Positions 1-12,130 are shown, numbered from the stretch's first letter. The stretch is 64,000 nt of DNA from Nevskiaceae bacterium (GCA_004297005.1 SCVA01000057.1:90005-154004), one strand, 5' to 3'. Numbers and translations are program-made. The notes: generated from the sequence alone by a model not told the origin.

Positions 1-450
1 TATCTCGGCGGTCCGGAGGCGGCGGAAGACACCCGCAACATGCTAGAGGGCCGCATCCTCAGCTACTACGAGGAGCAACCCGGCCTCGGCGTCTGGGCCA
101 GCATCGAGCGGCAGAGCGGCGAGTGCATCGGCTTTCACCTGCTCAACCACATCCGTGGCGAGACGCTGATCCAGGTCGGCTACCGGCTGTTCCCACAGTA
201 CTGGGGCAGCGGCTACGCCACGGAGATGAGCCTGGCGCTGCTGCACTATGGCTACACCCAACTCGGCCTGCCCAGCCTCTGCGCAATCACCCATCCGGAC
301 AACGCCGGCTCGCAACGGGTGCTGCTGAAAAGCGGCCTGGAGCGACAGGGCGAGCGCGCCTTCAGCCACCCGGCCTACGCACCCTATGGCGCCATGCCGT
401 TCTTTCAGCGCAGCGCCGAAGACTGGCTGCGCGCGGCTCCCACGACCTGA
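1..450 (+). CDS. GNAT-family N-acetyltransferase, 5' end outside window
   Basis: The reading frame is open from base 1, so the start lies upstream; 149 residues are visible. The segment around visible residues 60-73 (VGYRLFPQYWGSGYATE) carries the R/QxxGxG/A acetyl-CoA pyrophosphate-binding motif, and the following helix plus NAGSQRVLLKSGL is the usual C-terminal half of the RimJ/RimL-like GNAT fold. Members acetylate protein N termini, antibiotics or small amines; the substrate cannot be read from the sequence. It runs convergently towards rplS, with a terminator hairpin between them. Confidence 0.85.
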   Translation, partial: YLGGPEAAEDTRNMLEGRILSYYEEQPGLGVWASIERQSGECIGFHLLNHIRGETLIQVGYRLFPQYWGSGYATEMSLALLHYGYTQLGLPSLCAITHPDNAGSQRVLLKSGLERQGERAFSHPAYAPYGAMPFFQRSAEDWLRAAPTT

Positions 451-502
451 TCGCGCGCGGCTAGCCGCCATTACCACCGATTCGGGTCTGTGCCGGCCCA
501 AA

Positions 503-543
503 CGAAAAAGCGAGCGACAACCCATGAGGGTCATCGCTCGCTT
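503..543 (-). terminator. Rho-independent terminator of the rpsP-rplS operon
   Basis: A 10-bp stem (508-517 with 534-543, core AAGCGAGCGA) encloses a smaller ACCC/GGGT hairpin. On the minus strand it is followed by a run of five T (505-509 on plus). It lies just beyond the rplS stop and so would end the minus-strand operon. Confidence 0.75.
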
Positions 544-596
544 CGAGCCTGCTTCGCGGAACGGGTCTGCAACCCGCCCCGCGACCCGATGGCGGA

Positions 597-962
597 TTAC
601 TCCGCGCGGGCGCTCAGCTTTTCCTTGATGCGGGCAGCCTTGCCGGCCAGATCGCGGAGGTAGTAGAGCTTGGCGCGGCGGACGTCGCCACGGCGCTTCA
701 CGGCGATCTCGGCGACCTGCGGGCTGTAGGTCTGGAAGGTGCGCTCGACGCCTTCGCCGTGGGCGACCTTGCGCACGGTGAACGCGGAGTTCAGGCCGCG
801 GTTGCGGACCGCGATCACCACGCCCTCATAGGCCTGGAGACGCTCACGGTCGCCTTCCTTGACCTTGACCTTGACCTCGATGGTGTCGCCGGGGCCGAAT
901 TCGGGAATCTTCTTGGCCTGGGCGGCAATCGCTTCGGCTTCGAGCTGCTGGATGATGTTCAT
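597..962 (-). CDS. rplS: 50S ribosomal protein L19
   Basis: The 121-residue product has the full L19 sequence, starting [12 protein letters not shown] and containing the [13 protein letters not shown] strand and the [15 protein letters not shown]-terminal region. L19 sits at the 30S/50S interface of the ribosome. It is the last gene of the conserved rpsP-rimM-trmD-rplS operon, 26 bp after trmD, with a GAGAGG ribosome-binding site ahead of the ATG. The length is normal for the family. Confidence 0.98.
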   Translation of the reverse strand: MNIIQQLEAEAIAAQAKKIPEFGPGDTIEVKVKVKEGDRERLQAYEGVVIAVRNRGLNSAFTVRKVAHGEGVERTFQTYSPQVAEIAVKRRGDVRRAKLYYLRDLAGKAARIKEKLSARAE

Positions 963-988
963 GGATAAAACCTCTCAAACGTACTGCG

Positions 989-1744
989 CTATTTATCAGG
1001 CCACTGCGAGGCGTACTCAGAGAGATACTCTCGCAGCAACATATGGTGTGCCGCCTTCAACTCCAACCCGGCCAATAAATCCGGCCGCTTCAACCAGGTC
1101 TGACCCAATGCGTTTGCCAGCCTCCACTGCGCAATCGCCTTGTGATCTCCTGACAACAACACGTCCGGCACCGGCTTCCCACGCCAGTTGACCGGCCGCG
1201 TGTAGTGCGGGTGGTCGAGATGCCCGGCGCTAAAGGAGTCGCTGACCGCCGACTCCGCATCACCGAGTACGCCCGGCAGCAGACGCGTCACCGCGTCCAC
1301 CATCGCCATCACGGCGATTTCGCCACCGGACAGCACGAAGTCGCCCAGGGACAACTCCGCCGTCACCTCGCCCGCCAGAAAGCGTTCATCCATGCCTTCG
1401 TAGCGACCGCATACCACAATCCATGCTGGCTCCTTGGCCAGCCGCTCCGCCCATCGCTGGTCGAAACGTTCACCCTGCGGCGACATCACCAGGACCGGCG
1501 CTCCCGCACCGCACTCCTGTCGAGCCGCCGCCACCGCCTGGGCCAGCGGCTCGGGCTGCATCACCATGCCCGGACCACCGCCAAACGGTCGCTCATCGAC
1601 GCGATTCCAGCGATTGCCGCTGTAATCGCGCAACTGCCGCGTGACCAGGGTCAGCGCGCCAGATTCCGCCGCGATGCGCGGGATCCCGACGCTGGTGAGC
1701 TGCTGCACCAGTTCCGGGAACAGCGTCAGCACTTCCACCCGCAC
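989..1744 (-). CDS. trmD: tRNA (guanine37-N1)-methyltransferase
   Basis: TrmD methylates N1 of G37 next to the anticodon using S-adenosylmethionine and prevents +1 frameshifting. The 251-residue product shows the family N terminus (VLTLFPE), the GGGPGMVMQPEPL loop and the trefoil-knot SAM site (VCGRYEGMDERF, then LGDFVLSGGE). Translation appears to start at GTG (1742-1744), preceded by an AAGG element and 12 bp from the rimM stop; a second GTG two codons downstream is also possible. It is the third gene of the operon. Confidence 0.97.
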   Translation of the reverse strand: MRVEVLTLFPELVQQLTSVGIPRIAAESGALTLVTRQLRDYSGNRWNRVDERPFGGGPGMVMQPEPLAQAVAAARQECGAGAPVLVMSPQGERFDQRWAERLAKEPAWIVVCGRYEGMDERFLAGEVTAELSLGDFVLSGGEIAVMAMVDAVTRLLPGVLGDAESAVSDSFSAGHLDHPHYTRPVNWRGKPVPDVLLSGDHKAIAQWRLANALGQTWLKRPDLLAGLELKAAHHMLLREYLSEYASQWPDK

Positions 1745-1756
1745 CGCCTTACATCC

Positions 1757-2326
1757 TCACCAGTCGGGCTGCCAGTGCGCGAGAATCTCGTTGGTTTCCA
1801 GGCTCACCGATTCGATGATCGGGCCTCTGACGAACGGGATCAGCCTCCGCATCGGCTCACCGGCTTCATCCAATACCGCCGCGTCGCGCACCACCAGCAC
1901 ATCCTGCGCGCCGTTGCTGGTCACCGACTCGACCACGCCGAGCGGCTCGCCAGCGACCGACTTGACGGAGAGACCCACCAGGTCGATCAGATACACCTCG
2001 CCGGGTTTGGTGGGCGGCAGGGCCGAACGCGGCACCGCGATCTCCAAACCCACCATGCGGGCGGCGCTGTCGCGATCCTCGATGGCGCTGCCGTCCGGCC
2101 TGGACAGCTGGGCCACCAGACCGGCGCCATGAACCCGCCCTTCCAGCAACTTCGCTTCGTAGCCTTCCGTGGAACCCGGGCGGCTGAGCCACCAGCGGGG
2201 ATAGCGGAGGATTCCGTCGGCAGGCCGGGTGGAGGAAACCAGCTTCACCCAGCCCTTGATGCCGTAGACACCGGCGATGCGCCCCAGCGTCACCCGCTTT
2301 TCAGCGCGGGGCGCTTCGGCGCTCAT
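1757..2326 (-). CDS. rimM: 16S rRNA processing / ribosome maturation factor RimM
   Basis: RimM helps mature the 3' domain of 16S rRNA and binds S19. The product has the N-terminal beta-barrel signature VTLGRIAGVYGIKGWVKL and the C-terminal PRC-barrel part (GEVYLIDLVGLSV ... LIPFV). The frame can be extended to 2533, but that extension overlaps all of rpsP and is low-complexity. The ATG at 2324-2326, 4 bp after the rpsP stop, gives the normal length of 189 residues. Confidence 0.96.
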   Translation of the reverse strand: MSAEAPRAEKRVTLGRIAGVYGIKGWVKLVSSTRPADGILRYPRWWLSRPGSTEGYEAKLLEGRVHGAGLVAQLSRPDGSAIEDRDSAARMVGLEIAVPRSALPPTKPGEVYLIDLVGLSVKSVAGEPLGVVESVTSNGAQDVLVVRDAAVLDEAGEPMRRLIPFVRGPIIESVSLETNEILAHWQPDW

Positions 2327-2330
2327 CGTC

Positions 2331-2591
2331 TTAGGCCGCAGCGACTTCCGCCTTGGGGGCGGACTTGACCAGAAACGCCACGCGCTCGGAGATCTGGGCG
2401 CCGTTCTTGGCCCAGCCTTCGATCTTGGCGAGGTCAAGCTTGAGCTTGACTTCCTGGCCGCGGGCGCTGGGGTTGTAGTAGCCCAGACGCTCGATGAACT
2501 TGCCATCGCGCGAGCTGCGGCTGTCGGTGGCAACGACGTTGTAGTACGGGGCCTTCTTGGCGCCGGACCGGGCGAGACGAATCTTGACCAT
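2331..2591 (-). CDS. rpsP: 30S ribosomal protein S16
   Basis: The product has 86 residues and begins [20 protein letters not shown], the S16 hallmark, with the [14 protein letters not shown] segment following. It is a structural protein of the 30S subunit and the first gene of the rpsP-rimM-trmD-rplS operon. An AGGA ribosome-binding site precedes the ATG. Confidence 0.98.
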   Translation of the reverse strand: MVKIRLARSGAKKAPYYNVVATDSRSSRDGKFIERLGYYNPSARGQEVKLKLDLAKIEGWAKNGAQISERVAFLVKSAPKAEVAAA

Positions 2592-2673
2592 GCTGTTTTT
2601 CCTGCCTGTGACGGTTATCTGGACCGGGACGGACCAGCATCCGCACTGGCTCCCGGCCCAAAAAAGGTCGCGT

Positions 2674-2701
2674 AGTTTAACGACTTTCTGCCGAAAATAA
2701 A
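2674..2701 (-). promoter_or_regulatory. Candidate sigma70-type promoter of the rpsP operon
   Basis: Reading the minus strand, TTTATT (2696-2701) and TAAACT (2674-2679) are separated by 16 bp and lie about 80 bp upstream of rpsP. The region is AT-rich against a GC-rich background. This is a match by eye; no start site is known. Confidence 0.4.
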
Positions 2702-2730
2702 GCCAGAACCGCTATTTAGCGCAACTGCCC

Positions 2731-5421
<2,691 letters not shown>

Positions 5422-5608
5422 GTTGCGCACCAGCAAGCGTGATTTTTTCGGGGCTTCTGCACAGGCGTTTTTTTGATCGTTTCCGGTGCCCTGCAGAAGA
5501 CGTCGAAGTGTAACACGCCAGAGGCGGTAAGACCTTGACCGCACTTGGATTTAGCAGCCATTTACAGGCCTGCCAAGAGAGCCTTCCAAACGCCTATCGC
5601 AGCCGCTC

Positions 5609-6322
5609 TCAAGGTGAGAGGCTTTTCGCCCGTAATGCGGCCTGTTCGACGAGAGTGAGCGCAATCCGGTTGCGCAGATAAATCGGCGCCAGCAAACCGG
5701 CATCGCCAGCCGCCCCGGACTGGAAGCCCGGCAGCGCCAGACGGAGGGCATCGCCGGCCCGAGGCAGTGCCTCGCCATCCACCATCAGCAACTCGCTGCC
5801 CGAGGTGGCGCGCAGCACCGATTCATACCGCCCCCAGCCGGTTCCGACCGCATGCCAAGGCCCTGAATCCTCCGGCACCAGCTCGGGCCGGCAGACCCTG
5901 GCCTCGCCTTGCGGCACTGCCAGTCCGGCGGCGTCACGCAGATAGGCGGCGTAATAGACCTCGTCCATGCGAGCGTCGATGGCCGCCAGCACTCGCTCGG
6001 CGCCATGGGCGCGGATCGCGCCCTGAGCCAGCATCGCCAGGGACGAGACGCCCAGGGCAGGTTGATCGTGGGCCAAAGCGAGGCCCTGGAGGTAAGCCAC
6101 GCCGATGCGCACGCCGGCGAAGCTGCCCGGCCCCAGCCCACAGACGAGACCATCAAGCTGGGAGTATCCCAGGCCCGCCTCGGCCATCAGGGCGTGCAGC
6201 ATGGCCGGCAGCCGTTGGGTATGGTCGCGCCCGGCCAGCTCGAAGCGCTCAAGCAGGGCACCGTCGATCCAGAGCGCGACGGAACAGGCCTCAGTGGCAG
6301 TGTCTAGAGCGAGTAATTTCAT
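5609..6322 (-). CDS. tsaB: tRNA t6A biosynthesis protein TsaB
   Basis: TsaB is the non-catalytic ASKHA-fold partner that, with TsaD and TsaE, makes N6-threonylcarbamoyladenosine at A37 of ANN-decoding tRNAs. The 237-residue protein shows MKLLALDTATEACSVAL at the N terminus, the GLGPGSFAGVRIG loop and RVLAAIDARMDEVYYA, all characteristic of TsaB/YeaZ. It is transcribed with the same polarity as gyrA, 187 bp upstream of it, and may have a separate transcript. Confidence 0.95.
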   Translation of the reverse strand: MKLLALDTATEACSVALWIDGALLERFELAGRDHTQRLPAMLHALMAEAGLGYSQLDGLVCGLGPGSFAGVRIGVAYLQGLALAHDQPALGVSSLAMLAQGAIRAHGAERVLAAIDARMDEVYYAAYLRDAAGLAVPQGEARVCRPELVPEDSGPWHAVGTGWGRYESVLRATSGSELLMVDGEALPRAGDALRLALPGFQSGAAGDAGLLAPIYLRNRIALTLVEQAALRAKSLSP

Positions 6323-6372
6323 GGTCCGGGGCAGTCTAGCCGCCCGGCAAACCTGCCATGCGGAAAAGACAA

Positions 6373-6397
6373 AGGGCGCTGCTTTTGGCAGCGCCCT
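6373..6397 (-). terminator. Intrinsic terminator after aceA
   Basis: A perfect 10-bp stem (6373-6382 with 6388-6397, AGGGCGCTGC) closes a 5-nt loop. On the minus strand it is followed by TTTGTCTTTT. It lies 80 bp past the aceA stop and before tsaB. Confidence 0.85.
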
Positions 6398-6478
6398 CTG
6401 GGTGTTGCTTGCCAGTATCCAGTCTGGCGACTCCGGCTTGGAGGTCGACCTGAACCGACCTCCGCCCCAGGGAATCGC

Positions 6479-7789
6479 TTAGTGGAACTGCTCTTCTTCG
6501 GTCGAACCGGCCAGCGCCTTGACCGAGGACGAACCGCCCTGGATCACGGTGGTGACGTCGTCGAAGTAGCCAGCGCCCACTTCCTGCTGGTGCGACACGA
6601 AGGTGTAACCCTTCTCGCGGGCAGCGAATTCCGGCTCCTGCACCATGTTGGTGTAGTGCTTCATGCCTTCGCCGCGGGCGTAGGCGTGAGCGAACTGGAA
6701 GGTGTTGAACCAGTTGATGTGGATGCCGGCCAGGGTGATGAACTGGTACTTGTAGCCCAGCGCGCTCAGCTCTTCCTGGAAGGAAGCGATCTGGCTGTCG
6801 TTGAGGTTCTTCTTCCAGTTGAAGGACGGCGAGCAGTTGTAGCTGAGCAGCTTGCCCGGGCAGGCCTTCTGCACGGCCTGGGCGAACTCGCGGGCGAAGC
6901 CGATGTCCGGCACGCCGGTCTCGCACCACACCAGGTCGGCGTAGGGCGCGTAGGCAACACCACGGCTGATCGCCTGCTCCAGACCGTTCTTGACGCGGTA
7001 GAAGCCTTCCTGGGTGCGCTCACCGGTGAGGAAGGGCTTGTCGTTGGCGTCGTGGTCGCTGGTCAGCAGGTTGGCGGCTTCGGCGTCGGTACGGGCCAGC
7101 ACGATGGTCGGCACACCCATGACGTCGGCGGCGAAGCGGGCGGCGATCAGCTTCTCGATCGCTTCCTGGGTCGGCACCAGCACCTTGCCGCCCATGTGGC
7201 CGCACTTCTTCACGGCCGCGAGCTGGTCTTCGAAGTGCACACCGGCGGCGCCGGCGGCGATCATGTTCTTCATCAGCTCGAAGGCGTTCAGCACGCCACC
7301 GAAGCCGGCTTCGGCGTCGGCCACGATCGGCAGGAAGTAGTCAACGAAGTCCTTGTGACCGGCCTCGATGCCACGGCTCCACTGGATCTCGTCGGCGCGC
7401 TTGAAGGTGTTGTTGATGCGGCGAACCATGGTCGGCACCGAGTCGTACGCGTAGAGCGACTGGTCGGGGTACATGGTTTCGGAGGTGTTGCCGTCGGCGG
7501 CAACCTGCCAGCCGGACAGATACACGGCTTCCAGGCCGGCCTTGGCCTGCTGCATCGCCTGGCCGGCGGTGATGGCACCGAAGGCGTTGACATAGCCCTT
7601 CTTGGCGCCGCCGTTGACCTTGGCCCAGAGCTTCTCGGCGCCCTGCTTGGCGAGGGTGTACTCGATCTGCATGTTGCCGCGCAGGCGGACGACATCGGCC
7701 GCGGAATAGCCGCGCTTGACCAGCTTCCAGCGGGGGTTGGTCGCCCAATCGGTTTCGAGGGCCTTGATCTGCTCTTCGCGAGTCGACAT
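6479..7789 (-). CDS. aceA: Isocitrate lyase
   Basis: The enzyme cleaves isocitrate to succinate and glyoxylate, the first step of the glyoxylate shunt. The 436-residue protein is close to the length of the E. coli enzyme. It has the catalytic loop KKCGHMGGK with the active-site Cys at residue 196, the metal-binding FEDQ upstream of it, and the substrate segment YNCSPSFNW. It is co-directional with and downstream of aceB, but a terminator and a separate promoter lie between, so the two are probably separate transcripts. The gene supports growth on acetate or fatty acids, matching the beta-oxidation genes further along. Confidence 0.98.
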   Translation of the reverse strand: MSTREEQIKALETDWATNPRWKLVKRGYSAADVVRLRGNMQIEYTLAKQGAEKLWAKVNGGAKKGYVNAFGAITAGQAMQQAKAGLEAVYLSGWQVAADGNTSETMYPDQSLYAYDSVPTMVRRINNTFKRADEIQWSRGIEAGHKDFVDYFLPIVADAEAGFGGVLNAFELMKNMIAAGAAGVHFEDQLAAVKKCGHMGGKVLVPTQEAIEKLIAARFAADVMGVPTIVLARTDAEAANLLTSDHDANDKPFLTGERTQEGFYRVKNGLEQAISRGVAYAPYADLVWCETGVPDIGFAREFAQAVQKACPGKLLSYNCSPSFNWKKNLNDSQIASFQEELSALGYKYQFITLAGIHINWFNTFQFAHAYARGEGMKHYTNMVQEPEFAAREKGYTFVSHQQEVGAGYFDDVTTVIQGGSSSVKALAGSTEEEQFH

Positions 7790-7881
7790 CGGTGAAGTCC
7801 TTGCGGGTGGGAAAGAAAAACGTTGAATCCGGCCCTGGAACCCCGCCTGAGGATGTCAGAACGGTGAAAGCCGGATTCGCG

Positions 7882-7919
7882 GGCGCGAATTATACAGGCG
7901 ACTTTTTTGCACCGCACAA
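7882..7919 (-). promoter_or_regulatory. Promoter region of aceA with TATAAT box
   Basis: On the minus strand a perfect TATAAT (7889-7894) is preceded by TTGTGC (7914-7919) with a 19-bp spacer. The bases from the -10 box onwards, TATAATTCGCGCC (7882-7894), recur exactly upstream of aceB. The rest of the 7790-8050 gap contains no gene that I can recognise. Confidence 0.6.
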
Positions 7920-8050
7920 CATGATTGTCAGCTCGCCTGACCGGAATGGACTAGACCTTGGTCGCCCGCCCAGCACCGACCGCAACCGGGACTGTCCTTA
8001 TATAGGAGCGACATAGGCACATGCCGGCGCCAACCAGGCCGGTGTCACAA

Positions 8051-8075
8051 AAAAGGGCGCCAGAGGCGCCCTTTT
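8051..8075 (-). terminator. Intrinsic terminator after aceB
   Basis: An 11-bp stem (8051-8061 with 8065-8075) has a GGGCGCC core and a 3-nt loop. Its A and T ends give a U tract in either direction. It lies 20 bp beyond the aceB stop, separating aceB from aceA. Confidence 0.85.
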
Positions 8076-8094
8076 GTTACACCCGGACCGCAAC

Positions 8095-9675
8095 TCAATC
8101 GAGATAGCGGTAGCCCGGCAGTGTGAGGAACTCCTCGCACTTGGGCGCGGTGGACATGCGGGCGACGATGCCAGCGGCCTCAACGAAGCGACCCTGGTAG
8201 AACTTCTCCACGCCCAGCTGCTTTTTGTAGGCCTCCAGCTCCTCGTCGACGATCTTCAGCACCAGCTCGCGGGTGACCGGGCGGCCATCGGCCAGCACCG
8301 CGCCATACTTCAGCCACTGCCAGACCTGGGTGCGGCTGATCTCGGCGGTGGCGGCGTCTTCCATCAGGTTGTGCAGGGGCACGCAGCCGGTACCGCGAAT
8401 CCAGGCTTCCATATAGCCGATGCCGACATTGATGTTGTTGCGCAGGCCGCCCTCGGTGATCTGGCCTTCCGGCTTGGCCAGCAGGTCGGCGGCCTTGATC
8501 TTGTAGTTGAACTGCTTGTGCAACTGGTTCGGCGTCGGCATGTGCTCGTTGAACACTTCCATGGCGACCGGCACCAGGCCCGGGTGCGCGACCCAGGTAC
8601 CGTCGTGGCCATTCTTCACCTCGCGCAGCTTGTCGGCGCGCACCTTGGCGAACACTTCCTCGTTCTTCGCCGCGTCCTTGGTCGGGATGAAGGCGGCCAT
8701 GCCGCCCATCGCGAAGGCACCGCGCTTGTGGGTGGTCTCGCACAGCAGCTTCGAGTAGCTGTCCAGGAAGTGCTTGTCCATCGTCACCTGCAGACGGTCC
8801 GGCACCACCCAGTCGCCATGGGCGTTGAGGGTCTTGATGCAGCTGAAGATGTAGTCCCAGCGGCCGCAGTTGAGGGCGACGATGTGGTTGCGCAGTTCGT
8901 AGAGGATCTCGTCCATCTCGAAGGCCGCCCACAGGGTCTCGATCAGCACCGTGGCCTTGATGGTCTTCTGCGGGATCTTCAGCTCGTTCTGGGCGTCGAC
9001 GAAGATCGCGTTCCAGAGCTTCGCTTCCAGATGCGACTGCATCTTCGGCAGGTAGAAGTACGGGCCGCTGCCGCGCTTCAGCAGCTCCTTGGCGTTGTGA
9101 AAGAAGTACAGCGCGAAGTCGAAGATGCCGCCGGGGACCGGCTTGCCGTCGATCAGCACGTGCTTCTCGTCCAGGTGCCAGCCGCGCGGACGCACGATCA
9201 GGGTCGCGATGTCCTTGTTGAGCTTGTATTCCTTGCCGTCCGGGTTCTTGAAGCTGATCTTGCGGCGCACCGCGTCGGCGAGGTTGATCTGGCCATCCAT
9301 CATCAACTGCCAGGTCGGCGAGGCGGAATCCTCGAAGTCGGCCATGAAGCACTTCGCACCCGAGTTGAGCGCGTTGATGATCATCTTGCGATCGACCGGA
9401 CCGGTGATCTCGACTCGGCGGTCGAGCAGATCCTTCGGGATGCCGGCGATCTTCCACTTGCCGTCACGGATCTTCTTGGTCTCCTTGAGGAAACCCGGCT
9501 TCTTGCCGGCGTCGATCAGCTTCTGGCGTTCGGCGCGCTTGGCGAGCAGCTTCTCGCGGGTCGGGCCGTGCTTGCGGACCAGCTTGGCGAGGAACTTCAG
9601 CGCTTCCGGCGTCAGGACTTTCTTGTAGGCCGGGGACAGCGGGCCCGTGATTTCGATGCCGGCAGGCAGGGTCAT
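8095..9675 (-). CDS. aceB: Malate synthase A
   Basis: The enzyme condenses glyoxylate with acetyl-CoA to malate, completing the glyoxylate shunt begun by AceA. The 526-residue length and the segments TIRPRGWHLDEKH-like (TLIVRPRGWHLDEKHV) and LNCGRWDYIFSCIKT place it in the malate synthase A group rather than the longer GlcB group. The ATG at 9673-9675 is preceded by AGGAG. A frame extension to 9735 lies upstream of this site and is rejected. Confidence 0.97.
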   Translation of the reverse strand: MTLPAGIEITGPLSPAYKKVLTPEALKFLAKLVRKHGPTREKLLAKRAERQKLIDAGKKPGFLKETKKIRDGKWKIAGIPKDLLDRRVEITGPVDRKMIINALNSGAKCFMADFEDSASPTWQLMMDGQINLADAVRRKISFKNPDGKEYKLNKDIATLIVRPRGWHLDEKHVLIDGKPVPGGIFDFALYFFHNAKELLKRGSGPYFYLPKMQSHLEAKLWNAIFVDAQNELKIPQKTIKATVLIETLWAAFEMDEILYELRNHIVALNCGRWDYIFSCIKTLNAHGDWVVPDRLQVTMDKHFLDSYSKLLCETTHKRGAFAMGGMAAFIPTKDAAKNEEVFAKVRADKLREVKNGHDGTWVAHPGLVPVAMEVFNEHMPTPNQLHKQFNYKIKAADLLAKPEGQITEGGLRNNINVGIGYMEAWIRGTGCVPLHNLMEDAATAEISRTQVWQWLKYGAVLADGRPVTRELVLKIVDEELEAYKKQLGVEKFYQGRFVEAAGIVARMSTAPKCEEFLTLPGYRYLD

Positions 9676-9742
9676 GGTGCAACTCCTGAGGTTCAAGGGA
9701 AACCGGAAGACCGCGAACCACTCGCGCGGCCGCAATAAAAGT

Positions 9743-9755
9743 GGCGCGAATTATA
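9743..9755 (-). promoter_or_regulatory. aceB promoter element shared with aceA
   Basis: TATAATTCGCGCC on the minus strand, 68 bp upstream of the aceB start, is identical to the element upstream of aceA. The -35 region is poor, which would fit an activator-dependent promoter; that last point is inference. Confidence 0.5.
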
Positions 9756-9842
9756 GCGGCGCGCCTACACGCCTTGTGATCTGAAGCCCGCCTCGGGATG
9801 ATGCGGACACAAATACCGCTAATGCCAACTAGAGGAGAGACC

Positions 9843-10700
9843 ATGACCGGTGCCGGCTTCACAGGCGCGCTGCTGCCTTTGTCCCTGTTCGTGATCATGA
9901 CCAGCCTGGGACTGGCACTGACGCTCGCCGACTTCCGGCGCGTGGTGCTGTTTCCTAAGGGCGTGGCCATCGGCCTCGCCAACCTGCTGCTGCTGTCACC
10001 GCTGCTGGGCTTCGCTCTGGCCAAGCTGTTCGCCCTGCCGCCGGAACTCGCCATCGGCATGGTTCTGCTGGGCGCCGCCCCCGGCGGCACCACCGCCAAC
10101 ATGCTCACCCACCTGGCCCGCGGCGACACCGCGCTGTCGGTGACCATGACCGCGATCAGCAGCCTGGCGGCGGTGTTCACAGTTCCCCTTTACCTGGGTC
10201 TGGCCAGCGCCCACTTCGCGACGGATGGAGTAGCACCGAACCTGGACATGGTCGGTATCGTCAAGAAAGTACTGCTCATCACCCTGGTGCCCCTGGCTTT
10301 CGGCATGACGATCCGCGCCGCCCTGCCCGCCTTCGCGCAGCGGGTGGAAAAGCCGGCCAAGAACCTGGCGATGATCTTCTTCGTGCTGGTGGTGGCGGTG
10401 GTGATCTGGGCTGAATGGCACAACCTCGGCGGCGCCATCGGCAAGGTCGGCCCGGCGGTGCTGGCGCTGAATGTGCTGGCCATGGGCCTGAGCTTCCAGA
10501 TCGCTCGTCTGGCAAGGCTGGACAGCAGGCAGTCCACCGCCATAGCCATCGAATTAGGGGTGCACAACACCACCCTGGCGATGGCGGTCGGCGCCCTGGT
10601 GTCGCCCGTGATGGTGATTCCGGCTGCGGTCTACGGCGTGTTCATGTTCTTTACCGCCGGCGCCTTCGCCAAGTTCATGCACGGCCGCAACGCCGCCTGA
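9843..10700 (+). CDS. Bile acid:sodium symporter (BASS) family transporter
   Basis: The 285-residue protein is almost entirely hydrophobic, with about nine to ten predicted membrane segments. It carries the BASS-family segment LLGAAPGGTTANMLTHLARGD and the later segment AIELGVHNTTLAMAVG, equivalent to the crossed helices around the sodium and substrate sites. Members import bile acids, pantothenate, pyruvate or other organic anions with sodium; the substrate here is unknown. The start ATG at 9843 follows AGAGGAGAGACC. It is transcribed divergently from aceB. Confidence 0.85.
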   Translation: MTGAGFTGALLPLSLFVIMTSLGLALTLADFRRVVLFPKGVAIGLANLLLLSPLLGFALAKLFALPPELAIGMVLLGAAPGGTTANMLTHLARGDTALSVTMTAISSLAAVFTVPLYLGLASAHFATDGVAPNLDMVGIVKKVLLITLVPLAFGMTIRAALPAFAQRVEKPAKNLAMIFFVLVVAVVIWAEWHNLGGAIGKVGPAVLALNVLAMGLSFQIARLARLDSRQSTAIAIELGVHNTTLAMAVGALVSPVMVIPAAVYGVFMFFTAGAFAKFMHGRNAA

Positions 10701-10707
10701 GCAAGGT

Positions 10708-12057
10708 TCAGCCTACAGCCGGGGCCGCCAGCTTGTGGCGGAATTCCCGGCGCAGCAGCGACAAGCTCAAGACCATCTGCAGAGCGACCGAGGTGGCGGA
10801 GACTATCCAGACCTGGTGCAACTGAAAGCCCTCCCGCCCGGCCAGCCACAGCACCGGCAGTACGAAGCTCAGCAGCCGCGAGGCGGAGGCCAGCAGTGAG
10901 GGCAAGGTATTGCCCAGGCCCTGGAACAGGCCGGCCGCGACCATGATCAGGCCGGAGGCTACGTAGTTCCAGGAGATAAAGCGCAGGTAGTCGGCGCCGA
11001 CCGCCACCACGGCGGGCTCGCTGGAGAACCAGCCCATCATCGCCGCCGGCGCCAGCTGGCAGACCAGGGTGAACAGCAGCATGAAGCCGATATTGAGCTT
11101 GGCGCTCTCGGTAAAGCTCTGTTGCACCCGCTGGTGATGTCCGGCGCCATAGTTCTGCCCGGCCACCGCCGCCACCGCGAAGCTGAGCGCCACCGCCGGC
11201 ATGAAGCCGGCCTGCATGATCCGCATGCCGATGCCGAAGCCTGCCTGCGCCTCGGCGCCGAAAGGCCGGATCACCCAGTAGATCAGGCCCAGGATCAGCG
11301 ACATGATCAGGAACTCGGCCCCGGAAGGCAGCCCGATGGCCAGCATGCGCCGCCACAGCGCCCAGTCCGGCCGCCACTGCGCCCAGTCGATCCTCAGATA
11401 GGTACTGGCGCGCCCGAGGTACCAGACCAGGCCCAGCACCGCCGCCAGGGTGGCGAGGAAGGTGGCGAGCGCCGCGCCGGCCACGCCCAGGGCGGGAGCG
11501 CCCAGCCAGCCGAAGATCAGGAACGGCGCCAGCAGCATGTTGAGCAGCACCGAGCCGACCTGGGCGATCAGCCCCGGCTTCATGGCGCCGATGCCGCGCA
11601 GGGCCGAGCCCAGGCCGGTCATCAGGAACAACAGACTCTGGGCCGGAATGAACCAGGCCAGGAACTGGCTCGCCAGTGCGGCGGTTACGGCGTCGCCCGC
11701 CAGCCGGGCGGCGTAGTAGTCCTTGCCGGCGTAGCCGATCAACAGGAACAGCAGCGCAGCGGCAATGGACTGCGCCTGCGCCTGATTGAACAGGTATTGC
11801 ACCTGCCGCTCGTTTTTGGCGCCGAAGGCCTGCGACACCAGGGCCACCACGCCGACGCCCAGGATCTGCGAGACCGCCAGCACCACGAACATCAGGTTGC
11901 TGGCGACGCTGACGGCGGCGATGGCTTCTTTGCCGAGCCTGCTCACCCACCAGATGTCCACCAGGGCGTAGAGGGTCTGGGTGAGCATGCCGACCAGCAT
12001 GAAGCTCATCATCCGCAGGACGTGGCCGCGGATGGGGCCGGTGGTCATGTCTTGCAT
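10708..12057 (-). CDS. MATE-family multidrug/Na+ antiporter
   Basis: The 449-residue, roughly 12-helix protein has two homologous halves typical of MatE proteins. The N-terminal LVDIWWVSRLGKEAIAAVSVASN and the later FGAKNERQVQYLF match the NorM/DinF-like pattern. These exporters extrude cationic drugs or metabolites in exchange for H+ or Na+. The ATG at 12055-12057 is the best start, although no strong ribosome-binding site is visible; an ATG three codons later is an alternative. Longer frame extension runs into the repeat region upstream and is not coding. Confidence 0.9.
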   Translation of the reverse strand: MQDMTTGPIRGHVLRMMSFMLVGMLTQTLYALVDIWWVSRLGKEAIAAVSVASNLMFVVLAVSQILGVGVVALVSQAFGAKNERQVQYLFNQAQAQSIAAALLFLLIGYAGKDYYAARLAGDAVTAALASQFLAWFIPAQSLLFLMTGLGSALRGIGAMKPGLIAQVGSVLLNMLLAPFLIFGWLGAPALGVAGAALATFLATLAAVLGLVWYLGRASTYLRIDWAQWRPDWALWRRMLAIGLPSGAEFLIMSLILGLIYWVIRPFGAEAQAGFGIGMRIMQAGFMPAVALSFAVAAVAGQNYGAGHHQRVQQSFTESAKLNIGFMLLFTLVCQLAPAAMMGWFSSEPAVVAVGADYLRFISWNYVASGLIMVAAGLFQGLGNTLPSLLASASRLLSFVLPVLWLAGREGFQLHQVWIVSATSVALQMVLSLSLLRREFRHKLAAPAVG

Positions 12058-12130
12058 GGGGGTGTTGGTCTTGAGGTGGAGAGCGCGCAGTTTACTGGAC
12101 GGGTGTTTAAGCTTTTGTCCGCTTGCTAGG

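Noticed and set aside
6482..7795. A 437-codon open frame on the plus strand opposite aceA
   Set aside because: It is the antisense shadow of a highly conserved gene in GC-rich DNA, with Val/Gly/His-rich non-family composition.
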